DNA of 64,000 nucleotides from Arachnopeziza araneosa (GCA_003988855.1 QYAI01000038.1:62001-126000); one strand, 5' to 3'; shown: positions 11,113 to 22,615, counted from the stretch's first letter. Numbers and translations: made by a program. The notes: generated by a model from the letters alone, not told the origin.

Positions 11113-12189
11113 CTTGGGAAGCTTGCTCAAGACTCATTAATTATAGCTTAGTACCTTTCAATGTACTTTTGGTCTCTTGTGATACCTCTTAATGTTTTAA
11201 TGAAATTAGATACGCAAGATGATGTGTCTCGATCTTCCTGACTTTCACACTTAGTTCCTCTGTAGAATCGTTCTTGTTATTCGTTAGAAACAAGGTGTAA
11301 ATTCTGTTTCCTACTCTTCATGCCTCGTCAACTATTTAAGAGTCTTTGAAATACCACTACAGATTAATAATCGAATATTACCCTACCATAGGTACCCTAC
11401 TTTGCTGAGAGAGCGGAAGTGCGGAGTCCTAGTCCATGAAGATCGGCTGGTTGTTGACATTTTGAGAGGAGGATCAGAAGAGAAACGTAGTAGAAAGCGT
11501 CTAGGATAGACCAGAGAGACTGAAACATCTATTTGCGCGTTACTCAACTCCCTTCTAGGCCCTGCCAGTCCATTAAAAAATATTATGTCACGTGACCATC
11601 GTCGAAGCAAGAAGCCGATGCAGTCTCACTGATATACCATCATACAGCATGAAGTAATGAGAAGCTCAGAGCTTTGTGTATGAAGGAGGATCGGATGGAT
11701 CGGATCTATCGCATGAAAGCGACAATTAACGCGATAACCACTCAGCTCAAGGACGGAGGGGGTGCTTTTTGATAATACTACAATTATAACAGATGACAGG
11801 CTAAAGTTTTTGGACTTTTAAGAAAGTCAATAACATACAACACCCTCTAATTTAGAAGCCATTTCATCATTCCCTCTCATTTACCCTGGCGGCGTCTCCT
11901 TCCGAACCTCCCCCTAAGGCCAACCCGCTAAACAATTGGCTGGGCGATCTCCTTTCTAAGCGAACACGACGTCATCGACTCCTTCCGCAAAACCGGGAAG
12001 AAAGCCACGACCCTGAATATCACTCTTGATACCTGTGCACAAATCGGTTTAAAAGAGTGTGTTGTCACTACGATCTCTTCCATTCTCATTCTCTGCATTC
12101 TCCACATCCTGAGCTCACCTTCAGCAATACAAATCAACTACAAAAACTTTAACTCAAGCTTTACTTGACGAAGTAAATAAACAACAAAC
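11113..12189. other. Intergenic region
   Basis: Region between the secreted DUF8021 gene and the small coiled-coil gene. Near 11906 there is a CCCCT core, the stress-response-element type, about 280 bp before the next gene, which could suit a stress-induced product; this is inference. Open frames in the stretch look like chance. Confidence 0.4.
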
Positions 12190-12662
12190 ATGCCTCTCTT
12201 CAGCAGCAGAAAAGAACAATCCCCAACGGACACAACTACAACTCATCGCACCACAACAACGATGAATGACGAGCCCAAGCGTCACTCTTCTCTCTTCTCT
12301 CGCAAGACCACACCTCCTGAGACCACCACCACAACCACACATCACAATGGAGGTGGACTTCTTCACCGGTAAATACCTCTTCTCTCCCTCTTACATCAGA
12401 CCCTGTTCTAACAATGTCCAGAAACCATGAAGACGCCAGCATCACTGCGGCCCGTGAAAGGGTCTCCAACGCCGAAGCTGCAGAACGGGAAGCCGATCGT
12501 GCATTAGCTCAAGCACGTGTCGCCGTCCGTGAAGCGAGAGAACACATCAAGAGAGTGGAGAAAGAGGCTAGAGAGGAGGCAAGACTCGCGAAGATCAAGG
12601 CGGAGCAGGCGAGAATCATTGGCAAGAAGGGAGAGGGCTTGGGCAGACATGAGATTAGATAG
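12190..12662 (+). CDS. Small basic coiled-coil protein, uncharacterised fungal family
   Basis: Exons 12190-12368 and 12422-12662 (intron 53 nt, acceptor tgtccag) give 139 residues. The first 60 residues are low-complexity, with Thr runs and two copies of an LFSRK-like motif (PLFSSRK at the start and SLFSRKTTPP). The second exon encodes one long charged helix: ARERVSNAEAAEREADRALA, then VREAREHIKRVEKEAREEAR, ending GKKGEGLGRHEIR. I recognise this plan from uncharacterised proteins of many moulds but cannot give a function; such proteins are often abundant in conidia or under stress, which is inference only. The 5' flank is pyrimidine-rich, as in strongly expressed fungal genes. Confidence 0.75.
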
Positions 12663-14756
12663 GGGTGAGGGAGACGAGATTGTCGTTATACCCTGTTGCT
12701 TTTGTTCTTGTTGTATTTTGAGTTTTGATGGATGGGAAGACAGAATGCTTAGCCTTGTTATACCCAGTGTTGCTTTTAACTTTGGCCGTTAGTTTAGAAG
12801 GTTGTATGATAGTGGGTTGATCAATGTATGAAAACACGAGGAGTCCATATAGCGTTATCTGCTAGTTGCTACAAAAGTACAACCATAGTTCAATATCAGA
12901 TTCAACTTGAGAGATATCAAGAAATTCTTGAGAAGCGATGCATAATTGTTCTGTATTATGGTTGTTTCATACCTTCATTAATGCAAATGGGTGACACCAA
13001 AATAAGTTCGGCTGCATATTAGGGAGATCCGATATGCAAGTACCAGAGCTGGCGGTATGAATCTTCAAGAAGATAGTTTTTTCCATATGTATTGCAGAGC
13101 GGTGAACTGAAAGTCCACGAAGGATTTAAAGACGATGATTTGTCGTTCGTAGCGCAGTGCTCTATTGGTGGGTAATACACTCTCAAGAAATGTTTTGTGT
13201 CTTCTTAGAGTAACCTGGGAAGAAATTTGTTTCCTTTCGATTTGAACGGTTGACCGGGTTTAAACTCAAGAATGCTAGTCAGCATTTTCTTGGAAACCCC
13301 TTCTCTAATTGGAGCTTGTATTATTCTTGAAGCACCTTATACTTGGCTTGACTCCCAGTCTTGGAGGAGAGCATTGAGGAGAGAAAGATCGTAAAGTATA
13401 GCTGTTGGATATCGAAGGGGGAGGATGTTTTTTAATCGGTTCGAAGTTACTGTTTCTATCACTATCGCATTAGCGGCTCACTCTTGGAGTGGGATCTCGC
13501 AGAACTTTGGCTTGCATAATCTTTATAGCTTGTCTTTTGCTAGGATTGTTCAGATAGAGGTTGACAACTCTATAGAGATTTTCTTTGAAATAGATAAGAT
13601 TTTTGTCGAGAAATACAAAGAGAAGCTAAATGCAGAGTGCTTGGCAACTCTTGCAGCTAAAGTATTAGTTGATACTGTAGAATTGGTTCCTGGAATTGAG
13701 GAGATGAGAAATTGGTGGACAACGAACTGCAGTCTACTTATTCAATTAGCTGTCTTGCATAGCGTAGAAGTAATGGGATACTACCTGTTCATTGGCCTTT
13801 CAAAAGTATATTTCTTTCATGAAATGAGCTCTTTCACAGCGGTTTTCATATATTCTCGAACATCTTGGTTCTGTCTCTGAGTCGCAAGTCTACAGCATGA
13901 CTAAGATGTAATTCCTAGGACTTTCTTTCCAAAATAACGCCTGATAATAAAGGCGATGTATCTGAGAACGCGAACGCGACCAGAAGTCTCAAAAGGGTAT
14001 TCCCAGCCGAGTGAGGGTGCGCTAGTGAAGTTTTGTTCCAATCTTCCTACCTTCCTCCTTCACAACCGTGCACCCACAAAGATCAAAATAAACAACCTGA
14101 TTATTCAAGGAATTTGGAATTAGTAAGTCATCTATCCTTTCTTTCAGCAGTTTTGGGTCGTCTTTGTTAGACTTCAGTAGCGATTAGAGAGTTGAGAGAA
14201 TAATACGTTAACACCGTCACGATTTATGATCTCAATTGGACCTTTCTAACTGTGTCTCAATTTACAGATCATTCCATTGGATAGTGGTACTATCGTCTTG
14301 TTGGTCACTTTACTTCAGTATTGGTAAGTCTCATTTGATTTACTCTTTGGCTTGTGTTTTGTGAGATCTAAACTCAAAGAGCTGCAGTCGCATCTCATGA
14401 GAGTTCAGCGTCAAAATTGAGGACTCTGATTTCTCTGAGATGTCCATAGCACAATGCATTTGGTAGAAAGTCGATTTGTTAGTAGTTAAGTCAATTACCA
14501 CCGCACCGTCACGCTTGACACCTCTCTCCGCAGGCTCAGTGACACTTCCTCCATTCCGATATTACGCTTGAGATGAGAACTCATTTATCATCTTGGATTA
14601 ATATATTTTGCTTATATCCACACGCTTGATAACTCTGATGCTAACTAATTCTTTCATCTAGCATAAACGCATAACTGTATCAGTTTTCAACAAAGGTCGA
14701 AGCAAGCTATTCAACTCATTCAAATCATTCTACTCAACTTTAAAAGAGAATCGAAT
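12663..14756. other. Long AT-rich intergenic region
   Basis: About 2.1 kb between the coiled-coil gene and the first 2EXR gene. Apart from the weak open frame at 13425-13880, I see no gene, repeat or RNA. The 3' part (about 14600-14756) would hold the promoter of the 2EXR gene. Confidence 0.4.
13425..13880 (+). CDS. Weak hypothetical open reading frame
   Basis: A 151-codon ATG-initiated frame in AT-rich DNA. The product is rich in Ile, Phe and Val, with a charged stretch (FVEKYKEKLNAECLATLAAK) and a final hydrophobic third. No domain, signal peptide pattern or splice structure could be recognised. It may be chance or a remnant of a decayed gene. Confidence 0.2.
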   Translation: MFFNRFEVTVSITIALAAHSWSGISQNFGLHNLYSLSFARIVQIEVDNSIEIFFEIDKIFVEKYKEKLNAECLATLAAKVLVDTVELVPGIEEMRNWWTTNCSLLIQLAVLHSVEVMGYYLFIGLSKVYFFHEMSSFTAVFIYSRTSWFCL

Positions 14757-15843
14757 ATGAGCGGACAAACTTTCCCACCCAATCCTCCCAGAGGCACCTT
14801 CGAATGCTTCCCTAATCTTGAGGAAAAACTGCGACTCAAAATCTGGAAGGAAGCATTTCCAGGTCCTCAAGTAGTTGAAGTCTATCTTGAGGTTGCCTCC
14901 ATTGAAGTTGGAGGCAAGAAGGTTTTGGTAGATACTATTGGAGTCAATCGGCCACCATCAGTTCTCTTTGGTGTCTGTGCCGAGTCCCGTAAGATAGCTA
15001 AGGAGAAATACAGTGTTCAGGTGAGCTACTCCGGTACAAATTTCAACCATACTTTATCGAAGGTTCAATTTGAGGAGCTATTTAAGGAGCGACAAGCTCC
15101 TAAATATTTTGCATCTGCTCTCACACCACTCCAAAGCTGCCGCTCGCTAGAAACCTCAATTTCTTCATCGTGCTAATTGGTAATAGCTGCGAGGATTCAT
15201 CTTACCCGAAGAGCTTCAAAAAGCTAATATGTTGGACTTATGCCACACTCGCGTAGACCCTAACGAAGATACTATCGCATTCATCCTAGGTCACAAGCTT
15301 GGTCTCGAATGGCTGCCCCGAATTATGAATGAAAAAATATGGTCAAATGCCGCCATGACACAAATCAAATACATTGCGGTCGAAAAATTATTGATACCCG
15401 ATAATCATTACTTTCGCCGGGACTTGCTACGATTTGTTATGGAGTTCCAAAAGCTTGAGGAGTTTACGGTCTGCCTGTTCGAGAGGGGCGACCTCCAAAT
15501 TTGGTATAATCAAATTCCTAGGGGTAGCCCTTTTTATTGGCCTGGATTGGGAGCGTTCAACATTTGGGCATTGAATTGGTATGTTCCAGAAATGTATGAA
15601 AACCCAGAGGCGATTAATCTTGAAAAGACCATTGCGTCGGGTCTAAAAGATGCAGGAATCCATATCAACGGGGGTAGGAACTTCTCTGTACCCAGAGTGC
15701 ATCTCAAGGGTCTCCAGATTGTGACTCGAGACTGTTGGATTTTGATTCTTGAGATGTGGCGGGATCAATACGAATCATTATATGGAACGCCCTTTCTACT
15801 ACATCCAAGAGGCGAGATTGATGATCATATGGACATGAATTAA
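14757..15843 (+). CDS. 2EXR-domain protein (first of three)
   Basis: Exons 14757-15020 and 15187-15843 (intron 166 nt, acceptor taatag) give 306 residues. The N-terminal 2EXR signature is FECFPNLEEKLRLKIWKEAF, followed by LFGVCAESRKIAKEKYSVQ (residues 12-88). Exon 2 continues with CHTRVDPNEDTIAFI, which lines up with the same block in the two neighbouring copies. The intron acceptor was chosen because it alone joins SVQ to LRGFILPEELQ in frame. 2EXR proteins are greatly expanded in Leotiomycetes and Sordariomycetes; they are predicted to be intracellular and have no known biochemical role. The gene begins a tandem trio reaching to 19633. Its stop codon lies inside a 52-bp tandem duplication. 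Confidence 0.82.
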
Positions 15844-15929
15844 GGAAGATACTTGGAGCTGTTCTTCCTGGAGGGACCATATGGACATGGGTTAGCGAAG
15901 ATACTTGGAGCTGTTCTTCTTGGAGGATA
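15826..15929 (+). repeat. 52-bp tandem duplication across the stop codon
   Basis: Two adjacent 52-bp copies (15826-15877 and 15878-15929) differ at only a few positions. Each starts CATATGGACATG and carries the run GAAGATACTTGGAGCTGTTC. The first copy encodes the last residues and the stop of the first 2EXR gene; the second copy lies in its 3' untranslated region and also has an in-frame TAG. Confidence 0.85.
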
Positions 15930-16383
15930 TGAAAAACGCTTTGCATGTATTGTAAATATTGAATTGCAGTTGCATAAAATAAAGGATAGCCAATGAAAAA
16001 GCTTTCCAAAACTGATTCTTCTCTTTGCTCTTCAGTCTGACTTCCATAGGATTGAATCTTATCGATTCACTATCAACGCACTAAGTCAAGACGATTTTAA
16101 TCTTGTCGGAGCTGTTTTCCTCTCATCCCCCTTTCCGATCTTCGACGAAAATCGTAGTCTCGACGATAGATCGTTCAGAACGGAAACGATTCTTCTTGTT
16201 CTCACATATTGCATTCAACAGAGGATTCATTCTTCTGATTCTCCCACAAACTTGACCCGGGCTAAGGAGCGTTGATTCCTCTGTTGATTCTCCCATTGAT
16301 TGTCAGCACCATACCAAAAAAAAAGTTGCTTAGCGTGTTTCTCAACACCTGCTTGTTCAACAGACAACGAACGAAGAAACATT
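15844..16383. other. Intergenic region between 2EXR genes
   Basis: It holds the second copy of the 52-bp duplication, then the upstream region of the second 2EXR gene. Short plus-strand frames near 16272-16485 overlap the real first exon in other frames. Confidence 0.4.
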
Positions 16384-17722
16384 ATGTCGTCCAATCTTCA
16401 AGGCAAGAGTTCTTCCAAGGAAATGTCGCAATCTCAGGTAACTCTTTCATTCTTACGCTATTTTCGCAATAAAGCTAAATATTGAAGGACAAAACCCAAC
16501 AGTACGACGGAGACGTTCAGACGAGAATCGTTTCCGCTCTTTCAAGCGTTGAGGTGAGTTGTGTTAAGAGCAGAGTAGTGTATAAATAGCTAATCTAAAA
16601 CAATAGGAGACCTGTTGCAATGATCTTTTTAGCATCAAAGCTCCATCTTCTTCTTCAATCACCTCAAATGAAAACCATGTTTCACCTTCAAATGAGCATC
16701 TTACATCGTGTTCTTCTCCTAACCTTTCCGACTCCGACTCATTGAACTTCGATAGCTTCCATTTATTCTCGCTGCTGTCTTCGGAGAATAGGAAAATGAT
16801 CTGGAAGGAGGCGCTTCCAGGTGCTCGCATGGTTAGTCTACGTTTAGTCAATGAAAAACCCAACCTCGTTGTCGAAGACCGCATCACACTTTGGGATAAA
16901 CCTTCCCCCTTGTTCTACACCAACAAAGAGTCAAGAGAAATTGCTATGCACAAGTATTACATTCAGTTGAGTAGCTCAAAAATCGACGACTGCCGATCTC
17001 GGATTGACCCGAACGATGACACGGTGCTCTTTCAGTATTACTACAAAGAAGGAGAGTGGTATTCCAGCGCACTCCTAAATCAAAGTTACTGGTCTCGAGC
17101 AGCTCTTTACAGCGTTAGGTCTATTGCGCTGGACTCGAGAATGATCAAGATGGGTTTCATGCCGTTTGGAACGGTAGCAGAACACAAATGCGAGAGGACG
17201 GATTGTTTCGATTTGAGGAAGCAAGAGGTCTACATGAACGTCATGCAGTTCTCTGGTCTCGAAAATCTGTCCATAATCTTTCACCATCGCCATTGCATCA
17301 CCACCCCAAATCAGACCATGTTCGACTCACAGATCACCTTGAAAAACGCAAGACTCAGACAACCACAAATTTATCACCTGATTCAACGGGTCAAGTTAGA
17401 CATTAAGCGGATTCACGACATTGATCGTCGAGCCACGAAGTGGACTAGTATTCCGTATACCGACGTAAGTTTCTTAAAAGTTGGAGATGCGAAGTGCTGC
17501 AGCACCGTCGGAAATCGGAGAGATATCTTGAGCGCTTGGCGCGGTCGTTTGGTTGGAGATGACTTATCATGGAGTGACGATGAGCTTTTGAGGAAGGGAA
17601 AGGAGTTGTTTGTGCCGCCAAAGGAGCTGAAAATGGAAATGAAAACTCCACGTCTTGACTGGAAGGCTATGTCACAGGCGGTAATCGAATCCCAGACGGC
17701 GAGTCCGGCCTCAAGCATTTGA
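16384..17722 (+). CDS. 2EXR-domain protein (second of three)
   Basis: Three exons, 16384-16437, 16488-16553 and 16607-17722, give 411 residues; the introns are 50 and 53 nt and all joins keep frame at phase 0. The first 80 residues are Ser-rich and probably disordered. The 2EXR core follows: NFDSFHLFSLLSSENRKMIW, KEALPGARMVSLRL, LFYTNKESREIAMHKYYIQL, then CRSRIDPNDDTVLFQYYY and the block YSVRSIALD. The third exon continues with no stop to a charged C-terminus. The order of blocks matches the first copy, but sequence identity outside them is low, so the duplication is old. Function unknown. Exons 1 and 2 were added because they extend the frame cleanly to an ATG through canonical splice sites. 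Confidence 0.8.
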
Positions 17723-18593
17723 CCCTCCATCCTCGGCACGAAATGAGATAGATGGTGTCCAGATAGGAGAATAGCCCCTACGGAAGCGGTAGGCATTAGT
17801 GCTCATTATCAACGGATGGGCAAGTGACTCAGTACCCTCTAGGCTTCTCTTGGTTTGCTGACTTACAGCAATCTTTGGAGGCCGAGTAAAGAATCGAGGC
17901 CAATCCATCATGCCTGTACGGAGTACACTCCATATTTCACTTAACACCTTGCACAATTCAAGACTTTGAGAAATTATTATCCTTGTTTATGGCGTGAAAA
18001 GCTTTTTGAAATTCGTGATAAAGATATAAGCCCATATGGGTTATGCCATCCCAGAAGAGATATCGAATCAGCGAAACAGGAGCTTGAAGTGACAAAATAC
18101 TCTGAATTTCGGAGCTCAAATAATTTCCAAGTTTTCCAAAAGCCAATTCCTACAGCTTCAAATCTCTTGCATATATTCCTTCCCATGATTGCGCCTATCG
18201 AAAAGAGCCTAGACCAAAGCATACGGACATGTGGCTTCATAATTTAGAAAGACTGGGTTGGTTATTTATTTTTGTGAGAGATCACTCTCTTTTACATAAC
18301 CTCATTCAACATTGAATAAGAACCAGATCTCGTCTCAGAACAACCAAGCAGCACAGTGAAGCCATCATCTTCTTATTTAAATCTGTGTGCGCGATTCAGA
18401 AGGGGTTTCTACTCAAACTATTATATCCATTGTAAGTTTGTGGCCATGTCAAAATCGTGCGTGCTATTTATCAACAAGTCTGAAATCATAACTGACCTTA
18501 CTGACCTCGAGGTAGATCTCGAATCCAGCAACGTCTCCCGGAACGTTTGGATCGACCAAGTATGCATCTAAATTCGCGGAAAGATTGTCGATC
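17723..18593. other. Intergenic region
   Basis: Overlapping open frames on both strands at 17958-18247 have no recognisable family pattern. A 41-codon ATG frame near 18448 might be a 5' exon of the following gene, but no splice join keeps frame. Confidence 0.35.
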
Positions 18594-18992
18594 ATGTTGT
18601 CCAGCAACCCAGATTTGGCAAAAAAAGAAACTGAGAACCCGAGCCATCTTCTTGCGCGTATCGAAGCGTCACTTCTGTTATTTCTCCTAGCAATCGAGAA
18701 CAGCGTTACCTACAAGAAAGAACTCAATAATTTCCTCAACGAGGTCGTTGATCACCTATCGAAACTCGATCGCAACAACATATCTGAGGTTTTCATTAAA
18801 GAAAGCGCCACCAATGTCCAACAAACTTTGGAAAAGTCAACGCTAGGAATCACTTCTCAAAATACTTCACTATTCGAGAAAATTCGCCAGCAAGCCGAGT
18901 TTGTCAAAGCAGATATCATCCAATTTTTTGGCGTCGACTCCTTACTCGCGTTATACATTTCAAAGCCGTATCTTTCTCGAAACGATTGCTAA
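18594..18992 (+). CDS. Hypothetical helical protein or remnant of the third 2EXR gene's N-terminus
   Basis: A 132-residue frame with a protein-like composition and several amphipathic stretches (HLLARIEASLLLFLLAIENS, NNFLNEVVDHLSKLD). No signal peptide, zinc ligands or known domain is visible. It stops 40 bp before the broken 2EXR domain on the same strand, so it may be the upstream part of that gene now separated by mutations. I cannot name a family. Confidence 0.35.
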   Translation: MLSSNPDLAKKETENPSHLLARIEASLLLFLLAIENSVTYKKELNNFLNEVVDHLSKLDRNNISEVFIKESATNVQQTLEKSTLGITSQNTSLFEKIRQQAEFVKADIIQFFGVDSLLALYISKPYLSRNDC

Positions 18993-19016
18993 AGATGTGG
19001 AGGATAGTATCGGTAG

Positions 19017-19633
19017 CTTTTACAAGTTTCCCTACTCCCAGATGAGCTACGAGTCATGATATGGAATTTTGCGCTTAAGAAGTATACGCGGCAGCTCGCT
19101 CGGAAGACATGTAAAAGTAAGCCTTCTAAACGTTCTGATCTCTGTCACACATGAATCGACCCCATTGAAGATACAGTACTTCTGAGGGCCAGACGTCAAG
19201 ATGGAACCGAGTCTTCAAGAGGCTTTGTGCTATATAAGTGTTGGAACTTTAGCAACGTCCCGCACATTGCTCTCGACCAATATTTCTGGGATCCTGGCCA
19301 TGACTTGCCGGCGGCCTGCTCAGTTTCAGTGACCAGAGACTTTCGGAACTTGAAGTCAATTACTGTCATTACCAATGACTTGGCGGAGAGCAACGCTTTT
19401 CTTTCAGTTTCTTGGAGATTGGTAAGTCCTGAGTCCTTTACTCTTGTGTCAGATGGTTAACACTACTCAGATTTGTAGGTTACTACATGAGGAATCTAGA
19501 TGAAGCATTTTGCTTGTTCAGTTCACGCTCTGGTATGAATATTAATGACTGGGCTCTTCCTAAAATCATTATCATGAAGCAGAAGATTGAGAAGTACGAA
19601 GATAAAGAAGAAGAGTGCATAAGTTTCGTATGA
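19017..19633 (+). pseudogene. Broken 2EXR-domain gene (third of three)
   Basis: The frame starting near 19029 reads SLLPDELRVMIWNFALKKYT, a clear 2EXR signature, and continues to DLCHT, a TGA at 19152-19154, then IDPIEDTVLL and FSNVPHIALDQYFWDPGHDL. The first copy has CHTRVDP at this point (Arg codon CGC) and the second has SRIDP (CGG), so TGA most simply derives from CGA by one C-to-T change. After 19421 a donor (gtaagt) is followed by a frame with MNINDWALPK and a Lys/Glu-rich end, but no acceptor joins the two frames. No start codon is evident. The gene therefore looks inactivated. The bounds are approximate. Confidence 0.65.
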
Positions 19634-19842
19634 AAAAGATGGCATGCCATCGAAAGGCAAAATCGAGCGGATCCACTACCAACATGTTTTGCAATAGAAG
19701 CTATCTGTATTGATATAAGTCTAAGAAGAATCTAACTAACAAAAATTTGGATATTGTGACGCTAAAATTCAAAGATCCAAATCTCCTCATAAATTCTTTC
19801 AACCTACTTATTCTATCTAGAATCTGTAGCTTAACCTGATGC

Positions 19843-20902
19843 CTACATCCCAACCATCTCTGCCATACCTCCAGTCAACACTGGCTCTCGTCTCTGGTCC
19901 TCGTGAGGCCGTTCATATGTGTCGTATTTCCTCAAGCACCATCTCTCCGCGCTCGTTCTGGATCCATCGCTTGCTTCAAACTCGGCATTATTGCTCGCAC
20001 GAAGAAAATACGAGACCAAGAAGCGATCACCGGTCTGTTCCTCGATTGGGAGGACTCGGTGAAGAGCGGATCTGAAACAACGGTGGGAGAGAAACCGCAG
20101 CGTATCTGCGACATTCACGATTGCGTGGCGGGGCTTAGGCTCCACCCACTGCCATTTTTTCGTGTCGACGCTCATGACTTGCAGGCCCCACTGCGGTGCA
20201 AAAAGAAGAGTCAGAGAATCGATATCTGTATGCATGTTCTGCCCTGAGCCATTCTCTTTGATCTTGACTTCTTCTGGATAGTTGAGGAAATACAGCGTTG
20301 ATTTGGACGGAAGATCGTCTCGATGCCAGTCTTCTAGCCGTTTAGCTGAACCTTCGAGTTCCAGTACGTCCGATATGTTAGAGAGAAGGATCTTGAGAAT
20401 GAAGTGGCATGTTGCCATCAAATCATCGACGAGCTTAAGGTTCGCTTTTACAACGTCTTGCAGAGCTTAGCGGCCTTGAAGTTCTTGTCTGCCAATTTTC
20501 AATGCTTCGAAGCCGCCTTTGCGAGATTCCACAGCTCCAGATTGAACTCCTGTGGGTTTGTATCCATGAGATACAGAGCCTATCGTGGTGAGTAATCAAT
20601 CTATTATTGTATATCTCTCTGGGAGGACTTGTATATGTTTGGCGCTTCTTATCTCTTGGTTGAGCCATCCACTTCTTGACAACTGTTGAGAGGGTATCCA
20701 GATCAGTAAACATCTTATCGGCCCCTCGGTCAGACATGTCAAGATAGAAGAATCCATCTGTTTCACACGCTTTCACAAGTTTTGACAATTCGGTATCATT
20801 CCGTTCTAGCAATGACGAGAATTTGATCGTCTGGAGAGCCGCTATCCGAGGTTTAAGCTGGGTGCTTGGAAAAGGGACAACTGCTCCAATTTTTGACTCC
20901 AT
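19843..20902 (-). pseudogene. 2OG-Fe(II) oxygenase (isopenicillin N synthase-like) with premature stop
   Basis: Exons 20902-20629 and 20579-19843 (49-nt intron) give a 336-codon frame interrupted once. The N-terminal DIOX_N part is present (TDLDTLSTVVKKWM, then SHGYKPTGVQSGAVESRKGG after the splice), and the core shows GQNMHTDIDSLTLLF with the H-x-D iron ligands, SALHRVLP with the distal His, and RFLVSYFLRA with the 2-oxoglutarate Arg. The stop is TAA at 20469-20467 in GR*ALQDVV. One C-to-T change in CAA would explain it; a Trp codon would need two. Related enzymes hydroxylate or desaturate small molecules or lie in secondary-metabolite routes; the substrate is unknown. It stands head to head with a paralogue at 21488, separated by 585 bp. 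Confidence 0.75.
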
Positions 20903-21487
20903 AGCAATGGTTTCAAAAGGGGCCGGATTGCTACCTCAGATTAAAGACAAAATCTAAGCAAAAGAACAAGAGAAAATTGACTCGAAGGACCTTTAGACTT
21001 TCAAAAACTTCTCTGACTCCAACTCTCTTTTATTGTACCTTCTCCAATCCTCTTGCTCTATTGTGGCTGCGGTGGCGGCTCTGCTCACTAGCCTTGCTTT
21101 AGATGGTCACGCTGAGTAACGCGTAATCTCACACTCCCCAGCAGGAAACAGAATGACCATATGATGCGTATATCATGTACTCGGTGAAGACCGTTGACTG
21201 GCAGTCCGTCCTTTTTCGGGACACCGCGTCACAGCATCGTAGCCTTACTGGATGCCTGGCACAACGCCTATGAAGAATGACCTCTTTTTGGCTCAGAAAC
21301 CTTCAGAGTATACTATATAAACCGATAGTAACCTTAAGTGTGCTGATATCTCTCAGTTTTGCTCATCGCACTTAATCTTCTGAGGAATAGTCATGTGTAT
21401 ATAATTGCCTTAACGTATCAGTTTGAATTTTTCAGATAAAGCAAACATCTTTCAATACTATCATTTATCAAGAAGTACTCTACAGAC
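20903..21487. promoter_or_regulatory. Shared divergent promoter region of the oxygenase pair
   Basis: This stretch separates the start codons of two oppositely directed oxygenase paralogues. TATA-like runs (for example tatataa near 21314) exist, but no defined operator could be identified. Confidence 0.4.
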
Positions 21488-22615
21488 ATGCTAAATATAC
21501 TTCCAGGCTCTTCAACCGCCGAACTCTAGACAATTAATTTTGTCAAGCTGACTGACCGTGATTACAAAGAGATCAGTCGCTTAATCGACGTCTGTATTTC
21601 AGACGGGGTTTTCTACCTTGACCTAAGGGACTGGAAAGATGGACAACTAATTCGGGACTTGAGTAATGCCAATGACCTTGTTCAAGAATGGTTCAAGCAA
21701 CCGCTCAGGGAAAAAGAGAGCATAATTACATTGTCTGATGCTCATGGCTACAAGCGAGTCAGACAACAATCAGGCGTCCATGAAGGCCAAAGAGACGGCT
21801 ATGAATCTCTTAGGGTATGTTACCGCCTCCTACTCCTAAAGCAGATTGTTCCATCCCTTTCTAACTAGTTTATCAAGCTTTCACGTACAGCTCAGATCAG
21901 TAGGGAATCCCTACCCGAAGTCGTCCAAAACCAACTTCCTACGTTTGACGGCCTTCACTTCGGCTCTCACCACGTTCTTAAAACGATTCTGTCATGCCTT
22001 TCTGAGAGTAGCGAAGAAAAAGTAGAGGATATCCCGGACTTTGAAACCACTCACCAAGACGAGATGCGCTCTCGTTCGGCGCTCTATTTTCTGCACCACC
22101 CTCCAAAATCCGCAAACGGGGGTTGTCTCGGCCAGAATATCCACACCGACGCAGGGACACTGACCCTCCTCTTCACCCAGCAGTGGGGTCTGCAAGTTGT
22201 CTCTCCAGAGACAGGCGAGTGGAGGTACGTGGTCTCGCGGCCCGGACACGGCATTGTGAATGTCGGCGACACGCTGCGTTTCCTCTCTCGGGGGCGCTTT
22301 CGCTCGGCTCTCCATCGCGTGTTACCTCTGACGGACGGAGAAGGCAGGCAGCTGTATGACCGTTATTCCACAGCATACTTCTTGCGTGCTGCTGATGACG
22401 CGATGTTTTGTGCGAATGATGGAACCGAAACAACTGCTGAGAATTGGTTCTTGAGGAAATTTCACAGCTTCACTGAGGATCGAGTAGTACAGAGGGCGGA
22501 TTCTGTAGCGTTTGGAGGAATTGAGAAGTCGGTATTGAAGTGTAAAAGATACTACTACTATTATTATCTGATTGTTCGGTGCTCTTACAAGTGGCTCTAC
22601 TTGAGCTCTTTCTAG
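21488..22615 (+). pseudogene. 2OG-Fe(II) oxygenase (isopenicillin N synthase-like) paralogue with early stop
   Basis: Exons 21488-21814 and 21878-22615 (63-nt intron) encode the same family as the divergent gene. Core features are intact: GQNIHTDAGTLTLLF (H-x-D), SALHRVLP and RYSTAYFLRA. Codon 14 is TAG (21527-21529), where the paralogue has CAG in an otherwise matching context (CTC CAG AC against CTC TAG AC), and no in-frame Met follows before the intron. One caveat: the TAG could be the end of an intron acceptor (ctctag) if an upstream exon supplies the start, which I could not find. The C-terminal 30 residues after GGIEKS are unlike the paralogue and look like read-through into Tyr-rich repeats. 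Identity between the two paralogues is roughly half over the core. Confidence 0.7.

Noticed and set aside
18448..18571. Short ATG frame as a first exon of the 18594 frame
   Set aside because: The donor at the end (caa|gtatgc) does not join in phase to the downstream frame.
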